DNA of 64,000 bases from Flavobacteriales bacterium (GTDB lineage: Bacteria > Bacteroidota > Bacteroidia > Flavobacteriales_F > PHOS-HE28): NCBI GenBank assembly GCA_017987895.1, contig JAGNSU010000011.1, positions 1-64,000 on the forward strand. The letters run 5' to 3'. The notes beneath the pieces are model-generated. The model was given only the letters and a program-made list of their open reading frames with translations, was not told the origin of the DNA and made no database searches. Positions within the stretch are counted from its first letter, which is position 1. Each line of letters begins with the position of its first letter. Shown here in pieces: positions 9,457 to 18,994 of the stretch. The position numbers and the translations under genes were made by a program.

Positions 9457-9546
9457 ACTTGCGCGTGCCGGGGGCGCCCGAACTTTCCTGACAGGTCGCC
9501 GTAGGAATCCGGCGCGAGCCTTTTTCCACGCGCTCGTTTTCTTCGC

Positions 9547-9554
9547 GAACTTTG
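9547..9554 (+). promoter_or_regulatory. Putative -7 element of the cupin/JmjC-like gene
   Basis: GAACTTTG resembles TAnnTTTG with one mismatch, 27 nt before the proposed ATG. Confidence 0.35.
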
Positions 9555-9581
9555 ATGCGCCCCGCCCGGCGGACCAATCGT

Positions 9582-10460
9582 ATGCACATGAACAACGGTA
9601 ACGTTCTGCGCGTGGATCGCCACGCCACCATCAGCCACAAAGAGTTGCTCAACGAGTATGTGAACAACAACAAGCCCGTGATCATCATGGACGCGGCGAA
9701 ACAATGGCCGGCTGTGGGCAAGTGGACCCCTGAGTTCTTCAAAAAGAACTATCCCAAAGTCTCCAGGGAAGTGCGCGGTGAGGTCATCCCGCTCGCCGAG
9801 CAGATCGACCGTGTTCTGGCCTCTACCCCGGAACGGCCAGCACCCTATCCGTACAATCTCGAGGTGGAGGACTATTTCCCCGACCTCATGAAGGACCTGG
9901 AACCGCAATTGTTGTTCGGTAAGATGGACCGTGGCGCTTCTCCCTTGATGCCCAAGATCCTGCTGCACGGGACCCCGATCCACGAAGTGTTCTTCGGCGG
10001 GAACGGCTCCTCCTTCCCCTTTGTGCATTATGATGCACTGTTCCTCCACACCCAGATCACCCAGATCTATGGGGATAAGGACTTCGTGCTCTACCATCCG
10101 AACGATACGCAATACCTCTACCCACGTTCGGACAACGAGAAATTCTCGCAGGTGACCAATGTGTTCGAACCGGACCTGGTGAAATTCCCTTTGTTCGCCA
10201 AGGCCACGCCCTACTTCGAAACCTTGCGCCAGGGGGAGACCATCTTCTTCCCCTGCGGTTGGTGGCACACCACCGTGACCCATGCACCGAGCATCACCTA
10301 TGGCCGCGTGGTCCTCAATTCCCTGAACTACGACCGCTATCTGGACGACAAGTACAAGCGCTGGATGGGCACAGGACACAGTAAATTGAAGGCGAACGCG
10401 GCGTATGCGGTCGGCAAGATGGTGGGCGGTATGATGTCCACCATGGAAGCCTTCCGCTGA
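9582..10460 (+). CDS. Cupin_8/JmjC-like 2-oxoglutarate-Fe(II) dioxygenase
   Basis: 292 aa. The fold is recognisable from a cupin_8 arrangement: an N-terminal half with [18 protein letters not shown], then the Fe(II)-binding HxD pair in [12 protein letters not shown] (about residue 147) and the distal His in [11 protein letters not shown] (about 228). Members hydroxylate protein or small-molecule substrates using 2-oxoglutarate and O2; the substrate cannot be read from the sequence. No signal peptide is seen. ATGs at 9582 and 9588 are both plausible starts. The gene appears monocistronic between gatC and kbl. Confidence 0.8.
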   Translation: MHMNNGNVLRVDRHATISHKELLNEYVNNNKPVIIMDAAKQWPAVGKWTPEFFKKNYPKVSREVRGEVIPLAEQIDRVLASTPERPAPYPYNLEVEDYFPDLMKDLEPQLLFGKMDRGASPLMPKILLHGTPIHEVFFGGNGSSFPFVHYDALFLHTQITQIYGDKDFVLYHPNDTQYLYPRSDNEKFSQVTNVFEPDLVKFPLFAKATPYFETLRQGETIFFPCGWWHTTVTHAPSITYGRVVLNSLNYDRYLDDKYKRWMGTGHSKLKANAAYAVGKMVGGMMSTMEAFR

Positions 10461-10554
10461 TCGGTCGGGAGCAAGTCTGTGGTTCGGAACGGCGGCTTTG
10501 GGCGCCGGGCCTTTCCTTCGCACCGATAGCGATAGCCCCTGGCTTGGTGCCATG

Positions 10555-10562
10555 TACCTTGG
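10555..10562 (+). promoter_or_regulatory. Putative -7 element of kbl
   Basis: TACCTTGG lies 19 nt before the kbl ATG and fits the TAnnTTYG-like pattern with one deviation. Confidence 0.35.
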
Positions 10563-10581
10563 CCGTCCCGACCCTCTGCTC

Positions 10582-11775
10582 ATGTACGGAAGTCTTCAAA
10601 CCCACCTTCGAAAGGAACTGGACGCTATTGAACAAGCCGGGCTTTTCAAGCGCGAACGTGTGATCACCAGCGACCAAGGGGCCGAGATCACCGTGCAGGG
10701 ACGGCGGGTCCTGAACTTTTGCGCGAACAACTACTTGGGTCTCAGTTCGAACCCGGAGGTGGTGAAGGCGGCCCATGAAGCCTTGGATACCCGGGGCTTT
10801 GGCCTATCCTCTGTACGCTTCATCTGTGGCACCCAGGACATCCACAAGGAGTTGGAGGCCAGGCTTGCGGAATTCCATGGTACGGAGGATACCATCCTCT
10901 ATGCGGCGTGCTTCGATGCGAACGGGGGCGTGTTCGAACCGTTGTTCGGTGAGGAGGATGCCATCATCAGCGACGCGCTGAACCACGCGAGCATCATTGA
11001 TGGGGTCCGGTTGTGCAAGGCGGCCCGATACCGCTATGCGAACAACGAAATGGGCGACCTGGAAGCGCAGCTGAAAGCCGCCGCGGAGAAGAAGCACAGG
11101 TTCAAGATCATTGTCACCGACGGGGTGTTCAGTATGGACGGTATCGTCGCCGACCTGAAAGGGGTCTGCGATCTGGCCGATAAGTACGGTGCCTTGGTCA
11201 TGGTGGACGAATGCCATGCCGCTGGCTTTATTGGTCGCACAGGCCGCGGCAGTGTGGAGCATTGTGGTGTGACAGGCCGAGTGGACATCATAACGGGCAC
11301 TTTGGGGAAGGCCCTCGGGGGCGCCATGGGCGGCTATACGACGGGTCGCAAGGAGATCATCGACATGCTTCGCCAACGAAGCCGTCCCTATCTTTTCAGC
11401 AATTCCCTGGCCCCGTCCATCGTGGGCGCCTCCATCCGGGTGCTCCAGATCCTCACAGCGAGCACAGCGCTGCGCGACACCTTGGAGGCCAACGTGGTGC
11501 GCTTCCGCAGCGGCATAGAAGCCCTTGGCTTCACTACGGTCGGCGCGGGCGCCGCCATTGTGCCGGTCATGCTCGGGGACGCGAAACTCAGCCAAGTGAT
11601 GGCCGATAAGTTGTTGGAGGAAGGCATCTATGTGATCGGGTTCTTCTACCCGGTTGTTCCCCAGGGCAAAGCGCGGATCCGGGTACAACTGAGCGCGGGC
11701 CACACGCCCGAGCAGATCGATAGCGCGCTGGCAGCGTTCGCGAAGATCGGCCGGGAGTTGGGCGTCATTGCCTGA
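10582..11775 (+). CDS. kbl: Glycine C-acetyltransferase (2-amino-3-ketobutyrate CoA ligase)
   Basis: 397 aa PLP-dependent enzyme of the alpha-oxoamine synthase family. Kbl splits 2-amino-3-ketobutyrate with CoA into glycine and acetyl-CoA in threonine breakdown. Seen: the N-terminal [13 protein letters not shown] typical of Kbl, [10 protein letters not shown], the Asp of the cofactor pocket in VDECHAAGF, and the PLP lysine in [15 protein letters not shown]. The start was placed at MYGSL; upstream in-frame sequence runs through the promoter. No threonine dehydrogenase gene is adjacent. A serine palmitoyltransferase-like paralogue is less likely given this N-terminus. Confidence 0.9.
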   Translation: MYGSLQTHLRKELDAIEQAGLFKRERVITSDQGAEITVQGRRVLNFCANNYLGLSSNPEVVKAAHEALDTRGFGLSSVRFICGTQDIHKELEARLAEFHGTEDTILYAACFDANGGVFEPLFGEEDAIISDALNHASIIDGVRLCKAARYRYANNEMGDLEAQLKAAAEKKHRFKIIVTDGVFSMDGIVADLKGVCDLADKYGALVMVDECHAAGFIGRTGRGSVEHCGVTGRVDIITGTLGKALGGAMGGYTTGRKEIIDMLRQRSRPYLFSNSLAPSIVGASIRVLQILTASTALRDTLEANVVRFRSGIEALGFTTVGAGAAIVPVMLGDAKLSQVMADKLLEEGIYVIGFFYPVVPQGKARIRVQLSAGHTPEQIDSALAAFAKIGRELGVIA

Positions 11776-11811
11776 CGGTCAAGGTGGTAGACGGCCACTG
11801 TCCGGATCTTC

Positions 11812-11819
11812 TATCTTCT
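11812..11819 (+). promoter_or_regulatory. Putative -7 element of the beta-propeller/di-heme gene
   Basis: TATCTTCT, 47 nt before the ATG, resembles the TAnnTTYG elements seen elsewhere in the window. Confidence 0.35.
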
Positions 11820-11866
11820 CGCCCTCTTTCGGGACCTGCTTGAATACGGACCAACACTACCCCACC

Positions 11867-14800
11867 ATGAGGATCACTACCCGCCGCACGCGCAACCTCC
11901 TCACCTTTTCGCTCATCGCCGGTGTCGTCCTGATCTCGGCGTTCCAGACGTTCGAGTTGCCCAACGTGGGTTCGGCCGTGCCGACAAGCACCTTCACGAA
12001 TTTCGAGTCCCCCCATGTGCATCCGCTGGACATGACCCCGAACGGTCAACTGCTCCTTGCGGTCAACACCGCCAACAACACCCTTGAGGTGTTCCAGCTC
12101 GGTGGGCCGATGATGCTCAATGTCGCCAGCATCCCGGTCGGGTTGGACCCGGTCACCGTACGGGTGCGGAGCAACACCGAAGCCTGGGTGGTGAACCAAG
12201 TGAGCGATGAGATCAGCGTGGTGGACCTTACCCAGAATCTGGTGGTGCGCAGCATTGCCACGGAGGACGAGCCTGCGGACGTGGTCTTCGCCGGTTCGCC
12301 GCAGAAGGCTTTTGTTTCCTGTGCGGGACGTGAGAGCGTGCAGGTGTTCGATCTCGTGTCATACACGCTTAGTTCCGAAGTGTTGCTGAAAGGGGAACAG
12401 CCGCGCGCTTTGGCCGTCAGCCCCAGTGGCACCACGGTCTATTGCGCGTTCTTCGAAAGCGGAAATGCGACCACCGTTCTGAACGGGAACAACTTCTTCA
12501 ACTTCCAGCACGGCACCTTCGGCAATGGGAACCCGAAGCGCGGTGTCTGTTCGCCTCAAGGCGGATGCACCTTCATCCCCAACGATGTGACCAATCCAGC
12601 CGGGCCTTACGGCGGGGCGGTCGACCCGGTCGCGGGCATCATACCCAATGCGGGCACCGGCTTCAACCCGCCGTTCAATACGAGCAACCCGCCCACCCCG
12701 GAGACCAAAAGCATCATCGTGCGGAAGAACGCGGCCGGACAATGGTTCGATGACAACGGTGGCAACTGGACGAACATGGTCTCGGGGAGCGCTGCGAATA
12801 AGGCCCGGATGACCGGTTGGGACATGCCCGATCGCGATGTGGCCGTGATCGACGCCAACGCCCCGAGCACTGCCGGCACCACCTACCAAACACGTCTGGG
12901 GAACATCCTTATGGCGATGGCCGTCCAGCCCGGTACGGGCCAGGTGACGGTAGTGGGAACGGACGCCACCAACGAGATCCGGTTCGAGCCTGTGCTCAAC
13001 GGCAAGTTCCTCCGGGTGAACTTGTCCCGGTTCACCACTGTGGGTGGTGCGAACACCATCACCGACCTCAACCCGCATATCAACTACGCCAATAGCGCAT
13101 TGCCCATCGCCCAGCGGATCAAAAGCATCGGTGATCCGCGCGCGATCGTGTGGAAGGCCGATGGCAGCAAGGCGTACATCGCCGGTATGGGATCGAACAA
13201 CCTTATCGCCATCGACGGTGCGGGAACACGGCTGGGTAGCGGGCCCATTCCTGTGGGAGAAGGACCCACAGGGATCGTGATCGATGGGGTGCGGAACAAA
13301 CTCTACGTCCTCAACAAGTTCGAAGGCTCGGTGAGCACCGTGGACATGGTCACCGACCAGGAAGAGGCCCGGGCGAACTTCTTTGATCCCACACCCATGG
13401 TCATCAAAGCCGGCCGGAAGCACTTGTACAACACCCATCTGGGCAGCGGGAACGGACACATCTCATGCGGATCCTGCCACGTGGATGGTCGTTGGGACCG
13501 CTTGGGTTGGGATCTCGGGGACCCGAGCGGCGCGATGAACACGGTGAGCGGTAAGTCGTTCCACCCCTTGAAAGGTGTGAAGACCACCCAATTCCTCATC
13601 GACATCATCAACCGTGGCCGAGGGAACCTGCACTGGCGGGGTGACAAGGAGGGATTCGAGGATTTCGCCGGGGCATTCACGCATCTTCAAGGGCTGTCCG
13701 CACCAAAGCCACTGGATGAGATGCAGGAGTTCGAGGATTTCCTGGCCGCCACGTGGTATGTGCCCAATCCCTACCGGGTGTACAAGCCGGACTCGCAATC
13801 TTCCACCTCTCGGCTGAACCCCAACCGCGTACGCGGCACGGGCACCACTTTCCAGAGCATTCCGCCAGCGGTCAATCTCTTTGTGGCAGTGAACCAGAAC
13901 TGCGCACATTGCCACAACGCCCAAACCGGCCGCGGGGAACTGATGGGCAATGGGAACGTGGCGGGGACCGGGCCCGGTACCCACGTCGATTTCACGTTCA
14001 ACCGCAACATGTCCTCGGACCTTCGGAGCAGCTATCGGAAGAACGGCTTCTTCTATAACACGACGGAGTGCAATTCGGGCTTTGGCCTGATGAGCGAAGG
14101 GGTGATGGAGACCTGGTTCAACACGAGCGGGGTGGGCGGTGGTGGAGAGGCGAACGGCTATTTCGGTGACTACGAACCGGAGATTCTCTCCTGGTCAGGA
14201 GGTATTGACGCTCAAAACTGTGCGGCCTGTTTCACTTTCCCTCTGGCGAGCTCGGTGGTGCAGGATGCCGCACCGGGCGTGGGTCTGCGACAGACCTTCA
14301 ACGGTGCTTCCATTGGAAGCGTCACCCAGTTGAACGTGATGAAGGATCTGGTGGACACCCGTTCCGCTGAGTACGGTATGATCGTGAAGGGCAAGTACGG
14401 CGGCGAGATGCGCGGCTTCTATTACATGGGTAGCAACCTGTACCAGAGCGATATCTCCGGCCAGACCGTGACACACACGCAACTGCTCACCTCGGCCCAA
14501 GGCAGCGGTGGTCCGCTGAGTTGGACCCTGGTTCACCCCAGCACGCGGGTCCGTGCCGGAGTGGATGCGGATAACGACGCGATCCTGGACCATGACGACC
14601 TACAGGCGAAAGTGAACGTGCGCGCGAACATGGAGGGCGCGTATGTGGGAACGGCCATGCGCAGCACCCTGCGCGACAATAGCCTGCTACCAGCCACCGA
14701 TCCCTACGGGCAAGGTGCGCAGGTCGACCCGGATGTGCTTCAATACCAAGGGTTGGCCGCTCCAGTGGATTGGGCGCTTGTGGAACTGCGGAACAATGCT

Positions 14801-15310
14801 ACACCGACCCTGGTGGAGGCATCCAGAGCGGTGTTGGTGCAGCGTTCCGGCAATTTGATGATGCCAGCGGGGGAACAGACCATCACCTTCCCGACCGTTC
14901 CTGCGGGTAACTACCACGTCGTGGTGCGCCATCGCAACCACCTCGGGGTCATGACGTTCCAGCCTGCCGCCTTGGGCAGTCCTGGTGCCCTCGTCGACTT
15001 TACCAAACCAGCCACAGCCACCTGGGGCACCGATGCTCAGAAGAACGTAGCCGGGGTGATGGTGATGTGGGCGGGAGATGTGTCGGGGAACGGCATCATC
15101 AAGTACGCCGGTGGCGGCAACGACCGTGATCCGATCCTGGTGCGGATCGGTGGAACAGTGCCTACCACTACCGTTCCGGGCTACCATCCGGAGGATGTGA
15201 ACCTGGACGGTGTGGTGAAGTATGCGGGCTCCAGCAACGACCGCGACCCCATTCTTGTGAACATCGGCGGCAGTGTGCCAACAGCCGTCAAGACCCAGCA
15301 AGTGCCCTAG
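11867..15310 (+). CDS. Large secreted YVTN beta-propeller/di-heme cytochrome protein with dockerin-like tail
   Basis: 1147 aa. An N-terminal hydrophobic export segment (about residues 10-25) is followed by YVTN-type propeller repeats (PLDMTPNGQLLLAVNTANN; SKAYIAGMGSNNLIAID). Two CxxCH heme sites follow, CGSCH near 534 and CAHCH near 679, with the HWRGD-type stretch typical of propeller-linked di-heme cytochromes. The C-terminus has two copies of an Asp-rich element with KYAG and NDRDPIL (about 1070 and 1117), which look like calcium-binding dockerin-type repeats. No standard T9SS end is seen. Likely envelope or surface protein; function unknown. It could accept electrons from the cytochrome locus, but is not linked to it. 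Confidence 0.7.
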   Translation: MRITTRRTRNLLTFSLIAGVVLISAFQTFELPNVGSAVPTSTFTNFESPHVHPLDMTPNGQLLLAVNTANNTLEVFQLGGPMMLNVASIPVGLDPVTVRVRSNTEAWVVNQVSDEISVVDLTQNLVVRSIATEDEPADVVFAGSPQKAFVSCAGRESVQVFDLVSYTLSSEVLLKGEQPRALAVSPSGTTVYCAFFESGNATTVLNGNNFFNFQHGTFGNGNPKRGVCSPQGGCTFIPNDVTNPAGPYGGAVDPVAGIIPNAGTGFNPPFNTSNPPTPETKSIIVRKNAAGQWFDDNGGNWTNMVSGSAANKARMTGWDMPDRDVAVIDANAPSTAGTTYQTRLGNILMAMAVQPGTGQVTVVGTDATNEIRFEPVLNGKFLRVNLSRFTTVGGANTITDLNPHINYANSALPIAQRIKSIGDPRAIVWKADGSKAYIAGMGSNNLIAIDGAGTRLGSGPIPVGEGPTGIVIDGVRNKLYVLNKFEGSVSTVDMVTDQEEARANFFDPTPMVIKAGRKHLYNTHLGSGNGHISCGSCHVDGRWDRLGWDLGDPSGAMNTVSGKSFHPLKGVKTTQFLIDIINRGRGNLHWRGDKEGFEDFAGAFTHLQGLSAPKPLDEMQEFEDFLAATWYVPNPYRVYKPDSQSSTSRLNPNRVRGTGTTFQSIPPAVNLFVAVNQNCAHCHNAQTGRGELMGNGNVAGTGPGTHVDFTFNRNMSSDLRSSYRKNGFFYNTTECNSGFGLMSEGVMETWFNTSGVGGGGEANGYFGDYEPEILSWSGGIDAQNCAACFTFPLASSVVQDAAPGVGLRQTFNGASIGSVTQLNVMKDLVDTRSAEYGMIVKGKYGGEMRGFYYMGSNLYQSDISGQTVTHTQLLTSAQGSGGPLSWTLVHPSTRVRAGVDADNDAILDHDDLQAKVNVRANMEGAYVGTAMRSTLRDNSLLPATDPYGQGAQVDPDVLQYQGLAAPVDWALVELRNNATPTLVEASRAVLVQRSGNLMMPAGEQTITFPTVPAGNYHVVVRHRNHLGVMTFQPAALGSPGALVDFTKPATATWGTDAQKNVAGVMVMWAGDVSGNGIIKYAGGGNDRDPILVRIGGTVPTTTVPGYHPEDVNLDGVVKYAGSSNDRDPILVNIGGSVPTAVKTQQVP

Positions 15311-15331
15311 CGGAACTCAAGGCGAATGGAA

Positions 15332-15362
15332 CAGCCCTATCCATACACCATGGGTAGGGCTG
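15332..15362 (+). terminator. Strong hairpin behind the beta-propeller gene
   Basis: CAGCCCTATCCAT pairs with ATGGGTAGGGCTG (13 bp, one wobble) around a 5-nt loop, 22 nt after the stop codon. There is no T-tract, so it may act as an RNA 3'-end stabiliser or a factor-dependent terminator. Confidence 0.45.
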
Positions 15363-15442
15363 CTCGCTATGTTGACCACAATGGGTGAAAGGTCTCGTGG
15401 CAACTTCCTTTTTCCGCTGTTTGGCCGATCCAGGAAAGGATC

Positions 15443-15450
15443 TAACTTCG
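15443..15450 (+). promoter_or_regulatory. Putative -7 element of rplM-rpsI
   Basis: TAACTTCG followed by CG, about 65 nt upstream of the rplM ATG. It is the only TAnnTTYG match noticed in the gap, so it probably drives the ribosomal protein genes with a leader of about 60 nt. Confidence 0.5.
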
Positions 15451-15515
15451 CGCCCCCTTCCCAGGGAAGGTCACAATCCCCACGAACCGTGGCATCGACA
15501 TCGCATACCACCACC

Positions 15516-15944
15516 ATGGCCAACAAGGCCACCGTCACCAAGGAATGGCTCCTTGTGGACGCTGAGAACGAGACCCTCGGACGTTTGGCGAGCAAATTGG
15601 CCATCCTCGTGCGCGGCAAGCACAAGCCCACCTTCACCGCCCATGTGGATACCGGTGATCACGTGGTGGTGATCAACGCTGATAAAGTGCGTCTCAGCGG
15701 AGCCAAAATGGCCGACAAGATCTACCAGCGTTACAGCCTCTATCCCGGAGGACAGACCCGCGAGGTGGCCGAGAACCTGCACCGCCGCAAGCCCACCGCC
15801 CTGGTGGAACTCGCCGTGCGCGGCATGTTGCCGAAGACCCGTCTGGGCCGCGCCCAATTCAACAATCTCCATGCGGTGGCCGGTACCGAGCACAAGCACA
15901 GTGCCCAAAGCCCCCGCCCCATCGATCTGAACAGCATCAAGTAA
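15516..15944 (+). CDS. rplM: 50S ribosomal protein L13
   Basis: 142 aa ribosomal protein L13. Family features are [19 protein letters not shown] at the N-terminus, [16 protein letters not shown], and the C-terminal [15 protein letters not shown]. The start at [11 protein letters not shown] is standard for the family; a much longer in-frame reading is only intergenic sequence. It is followed 4 nt later by rpsI, the usual L13-S9 pair. Confidence 0.97.
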   Translation: MANKATVTKEWLLVDAENETLGRLASKLAILVRGKHKPTFTAHVDTGDHVVVINADKVRLSGAKMADKIYQRYSLYPGGQTREVAENLHRRKPTALVELAVRGMLPKTRLGRAQFNNLHAVAGTEHKHSAQSPRPIDLNSIK

Positions 15945-15948
15945 GCAG

Positions 15949-16335
15949 ATGGACGCTATCACCACCATCGGTCGTCGTAAGACCTCCATCGCACGTGTGA
16001 TCCTCATGGAGGGTACCGGCGAGATCTCCGTGAACGGCGTGCCGGGCACCGAGTACTTCCCCATCATCCTGCAGCAGTTCAAATTGAACCAGCCCTTCAA
16101 GCTCACCGATACCGTCGGCAAGTACGATGTGCAGGCGCGTGTGGACGGTGGTGGCATCACCGGCCAGGCCGATGCGCTGCGTTTGGGTATCGCCCGCGCG
16201 CTCGTCGAGGTGGATGCGGAGAACAAACCGAAGCTCAAGGCCGAGAACCTCATGACCCGGGACCCCCGTGCCGTGGAGCGCAAGAAGTTCGGTCGCAAGA
16301 AAGCGCGCAAGCGTTACCAGTTCAGCAAGCGTTAA
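15949..16335 (+). CDS. rpsI: 30S ribosomal protein S9
   Basis: 128 aa S9. [10 protein letters not shown] lies at the N-terminus, [19 protein letters not shown] in the middle, and the tail ends in the universally conserved basic [11 protein letters not shown], whose last residues reach the P-site tRNA. It starts 4 nt after rplM. Confidence 0.97.
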   Translation: MDAITTIGRRKTSIARVILMEGTGEISVNGVPGTEYFPIILQQFKLNQPFKLTDTVGKYDVQARVDGGGITGQADALRLGIARALVEVDAENKPKLKAENLMTRDPRAVERKKFGRKKARKRYQFSKR

Positions 16336-16449
16336 GGTCCCTGCGCTTGTTCAGGATCCAATCCTGGAGGACTCATCCCTATCCAATGGGATGGCTACCC
16401 TCAGGATGCCTGTAAAAGGGGAAAGGAAAGTGAACCAAACAAGAGGATA

Positions 16450-17244
16450 ATGGCCCGTACCGAATTCAAGCAGTTGTTGGACGCTGGCGTCCACTTCGGC
16501 CACTTGCGCCGCAAGTGGAACCCGAACATGGCCCCTTACATCTTCACCGAGAAGAAGGGCATCCACATCATCGACCTGAACAAGACCGTGGTTAAGCTCG
16601 ATGAGGCCGCCGACGCCCTCAAGAGCATCGCCCGCAGCGGCAAGAAGGTGCTCTTCGTGGCCACCAAGAAGCAAGCTAAGGATATCGTCACCGAGAAGGT
16701 GAAGGCCACCGGCATGCCCTACGTCACCGAGCGTTGGAGCGGAGGTATGCTCACCAATTTCGGCACCATCCGCCGCGCCATCAAGAAGATGGCCATGATC
16801 GACCGGATGAAGACCGACGGCACCTTCGAGAACATGAGCAAGCGCGAACGCCTCCAAGTGATGCGCCAGCGTGAGAAGATGGAGAAGAACCTGGGGTCCA
16901 TCGCGGACCTCACCCGTCAGCCTTCCGCCCTCTTCATCGTGGATATCGTGAAGGAGCATATCGCGGTCGCCGAGGCCCGCAAGCTCAACATCCCCGTGTT
17001 CGCCATGGTGGATACGAACAGCGATCCCAACCTGGTGGATTTCCCCATCCCCGCCAACGATGATGCCACCAAGAGCATCGAGTTGATCGTGGACGTGGCC
17101 ATTGCCGCCATCATGGAAGGTCTGGAGGAGCGCAAGAACGATAAGGACCGCATGCCGGAAGGCGAAGTGGCCGAAGGCGAAGACGGCGAGGAATCCGACG
17201 AGGTGGCCGTTGAAGGTGCGAGCACGGAGGAAGCCGCTAGCTGA
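16450..17244 (+). CDS. rpsB: 30S ribosomal protein S2
   Basis: 264 aa S2. The N-terminus LLDAGVHFGHLRRKWNPNM and the stretch YVTERWSGGMLTNFGTI are diagnostic. A C-terminal tail of about 30 residues is very acidic and rich in Gly/Glu, which is a common lineage-specific extension. An AAGAGGATA sequence just before the ATG may act as ribosome-binding site. The 113-nt gap after rpsI contains a CATCCC/GGGATG hairpin. Confidence 0.97.
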   Translation: MARTEFKQLLDAGVHFGHLRRKWNPNMAPYIFTEKKGIHIIDLNKTVVKLDEAADALKSIARSGKKVLFVATKKQAKDIVTEKVKATGMPYVTERWSGGMLTNFGTIRRAIKKMAMIDRMKTDGTFENMSKRERLQVMRQREKMEKNLGSIADLTRQPSALFIVDIVKEHIAVAEARKLNIPVFAMVDTNSDPNLVDFPIPANDDATKSIELIVDVAIAAIMEGLEERKNDKDRMPEGEVAEGEDGEESDEVAVEGASTEEAAS

Positions 17245-17280
17245 ACGATCCATACCAACCTACCGCAAGTGAGCACGACC

Positions 17281-18111
17281 ATGGCCATCACCGCCGCCGA
17301 TGTGAACAAACTGCGCCAGATGACCGGCGCAGGTATGATGGATTGCAAGCAAGCCCTCACCGAAGCCAATGGCGACTTCGATGCCGCCATCGATGTGCTT
17401 CGCAAGAAGGGCCAGAAAGTGGCCGCCAAGCGTGCCGACCGCGACGCCAACGAAGGACAGGTGATCGCCAAGACCACCGCCGATGGTACCCGTGGCGTGT
17501 TGATCTGCCTGAACTGCGAGACCGATTTCGTGGCCAAGAACAGCGACTTCGCTGCAGTGGCCGATCGCATGGCCCAGATCGCCTTGGATAAGGGTGCCGC
17601 TAGCATCGACGCCCTGAAGGCTCTGGCCTACGATAGCAATGGTTTGACCGTGGCCGAGAAACTGATCGAGCAGACCGGCGTGATCGGCGAGAAGATCGAC
17701 ATCAGCGCCTGCCAAGAGGTGAAAGCCGCCTTCGTCTACGCCTACAACCACCCCGGCAACAAAGTCGCCAGCATCGTGGGGTTGAACAAAGCCGGTTTCC
17801 TGGATGCCGCCAAGGACGCCGCCATGCAAGTGGCCGCCATGGCCCCGGTGGCCGTGGACAAGGAGCGCGTGCCGCAAAGCGTGATCGACAAGGAGATCGA
17901 GATCGGCAAGGAGCTCGCCATTCAGGAGGGTAAGCCCGCCGACATGGCCGAGAAGATCGCCGTGGGCCGATTGAACAAGTTCTTCAAAGAAAGTACCCTC
18001 CTCGCGCAAGAGTTCATCAAGGACAACAAGCTCACCGTGGAGCAGTACTTGAAGAGCGTGGACAAGGACCTCACCGTCACTGACTTCAAACGCCACTCGC
18101 TCACCATCTGA
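17281..18111 (+). CDS. tsf: Elongation factor Ts
   Basis: 276 aa guanine nucleotide exchange factor for EF-Tu. The N-terminal UBA-like domain carries RQMTGAGMMDCKQALTEANGD, and the core contains CLNCETDFVAKN. The ATG giving MAITAADVNK was preferred over a GTG four codons upstream. It forms the classic rpsB-tsf pair and is closed by a strong intrinsic terminator. Confidence 0.97.
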   Translation: MAITAADVNKLRQMTGAGMMDCKQALTEANGDFDAAIDVLRKKGQKVAAKRADRDANEGQVIAKTTADGTRGVLICLNCETDFVAKNSDFAAVADRMAQIALDKGAASIDALKALAYDSNGLTVAEKLIEQTGVIGEKIDISACQEVKAAFVYAYNHPGNKVASIVGLNKAGFLDAAKDAAMQVAAMAPVAVDKERVPQSVIDKEIEIGKELAIQEGKPADMAEKIAVGRLNKFFKESTLLAQEFIKDNKLTVEQYLKSVDKDLTVTDFKRHSLTI

Positions 18112-18133
18112 TGGGCGTGCATATCGCATAGAC

Positions 18134-18164
18134 AAGGGAGGCTTCGGCCTCCCTTCTTTTTTGT
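18134..18164 (+). terminator. Intrinsic terminator of rpsB-tsf
   Basis: AAGGGAGGC-TTCG-GCCTCCCTT forms a perfect 9-bp stem with a TTCG loop, followed by a CTTTTTTG tract. It lies 22 nt after the tsf stop. Confidence 0.92.
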
Positions 18165-18188
18165 TGTTTTGACCGAACCCAGCATCTG

Positions 18189-18914
18189 ATGACCAACGGC
18201 AAGCCTCGCACCTTCAAACGCATCCTGCTCAAGCTTTCCGGCGAGAGCCTGATGGGCGACCAGGACTATGGGATCGACACCAAACGCCTGGACCAGTATG
18301 CCGAGGAGATCGTGGCGGTCGCCCAGAGCGGTGTGGAGGTGGCCGTGGTGATCGGCGGTGGGAACATATACAGAGGCATGCAAGCCGCAGGCACGGCGAT
18401 CGATCGTGTACAGGGCGATCACATGGGCATGCTGGCCACCATGATCAATAGCCTGGCCATGCAGAGCGCGCTGGAGGCCAAGGGGCACAAGACGCGGTTG
18501 CTGAGCGCCATCAAGATGGAACAGATCGCCGAGCCTTTCATCCGCCGCCGTGCTGTGCGTCACTTGGAGAAAGGCCGGATCGTGATCTTCGGCGCCGGTA
18601 CCGGCAACCCCTACTTCACTACGGATACGGCCGCCAGCCTGCGCGCCATCGAGATCGAAGCCGATGTGATCCTGAAAGGCACCCGCGTGGACGGCATTTA
18701 CACCGCCGATCCCGAAAAAGACAAGACCGCCACGAAGTACGATCGCATCAACTTCGAAGAGGTCTACGCCAAGGGCCTGAACGTGATGGACCTCACCGCG
18801 TTCACGCTCTGCAAGGAGAACAAGCTGCCGATCATCGTGTTCGACATGAACAAGCCCGGCAATCTGCGCAAAGTGGTGACCGGTGAGCCGCTGGGTACCC
18901 TAGTAGAGTTCTAG
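18189..18914 (+). CDS. pyrH: Uridylate kinase
   Basis: 241 aa UMP kinase of the amino acid kinase fold, which converts UMP to UDP and is essential for pyrimidine nucleotide supply. [10 protein letters not shown] is at the N-terminus, [10 protein letters not shown] forms the nucleotide site, and the [13 protein letters not shown] loop is typical. It lies between tsf and frr, the conserved order rpsB-tsf-pyrH-frr. It follows the tsf terminator, so it must have its own promoter or depend on readthrough. Confidence 0.97.
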   Translation: MTNGKPRTFKRILLKLSGESLMGDQDYGIDTKRLDQYAEEIVAVAQSGVEVAVVIGGGNIYRGMQAAGTAIDRVQGDHMGMLATMINSLAMQSALEAKGHKTRLLSAIKMEQIAEPFIRRRAVRHLEKGRIVIFGAGTGNPYFTTDTAASLRAIEIEADVILKGTRVDGIYTADPEKDKTATKYDRINFEEVYAKGLNVMDLTAFTLCKENKLPIIVFDMNKPGNLRKVVTGEPLGTLVEF

Positions 18915-18959
18915 CGCACTATCCCGTTCTCGCTTATCCGCTCTTTAGTGGTAGTGCGC
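18914..18959 (+). repeat. Inverted repeat between pyrH and frr
   Basis: GCGCACTA (18914-18921) and TAGTGCGC (18952-18959) are perfect complements separated by 30 nt. They begin on the last base of the pyrH stop codon and end just before the frr promoter-like element. The structure could end pyrH transcripts or regulate frr. Confidence 0.5.
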
Positions 18960-18967
18960 CGCTTAGA

Positions 18968-18975
18968 TACCTTCG
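18968..18975 (+). promoter_or_regulatory. Putative -7 element of frr
   Basis: TACCTTCG, 19 nt before the frr ATG, identical to the elements before sucA (31178) and the small protein gene at 40118. Confidence 0.5.
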
Positions 18976-18994
18976 TGGCCCACAACGAATTGCC

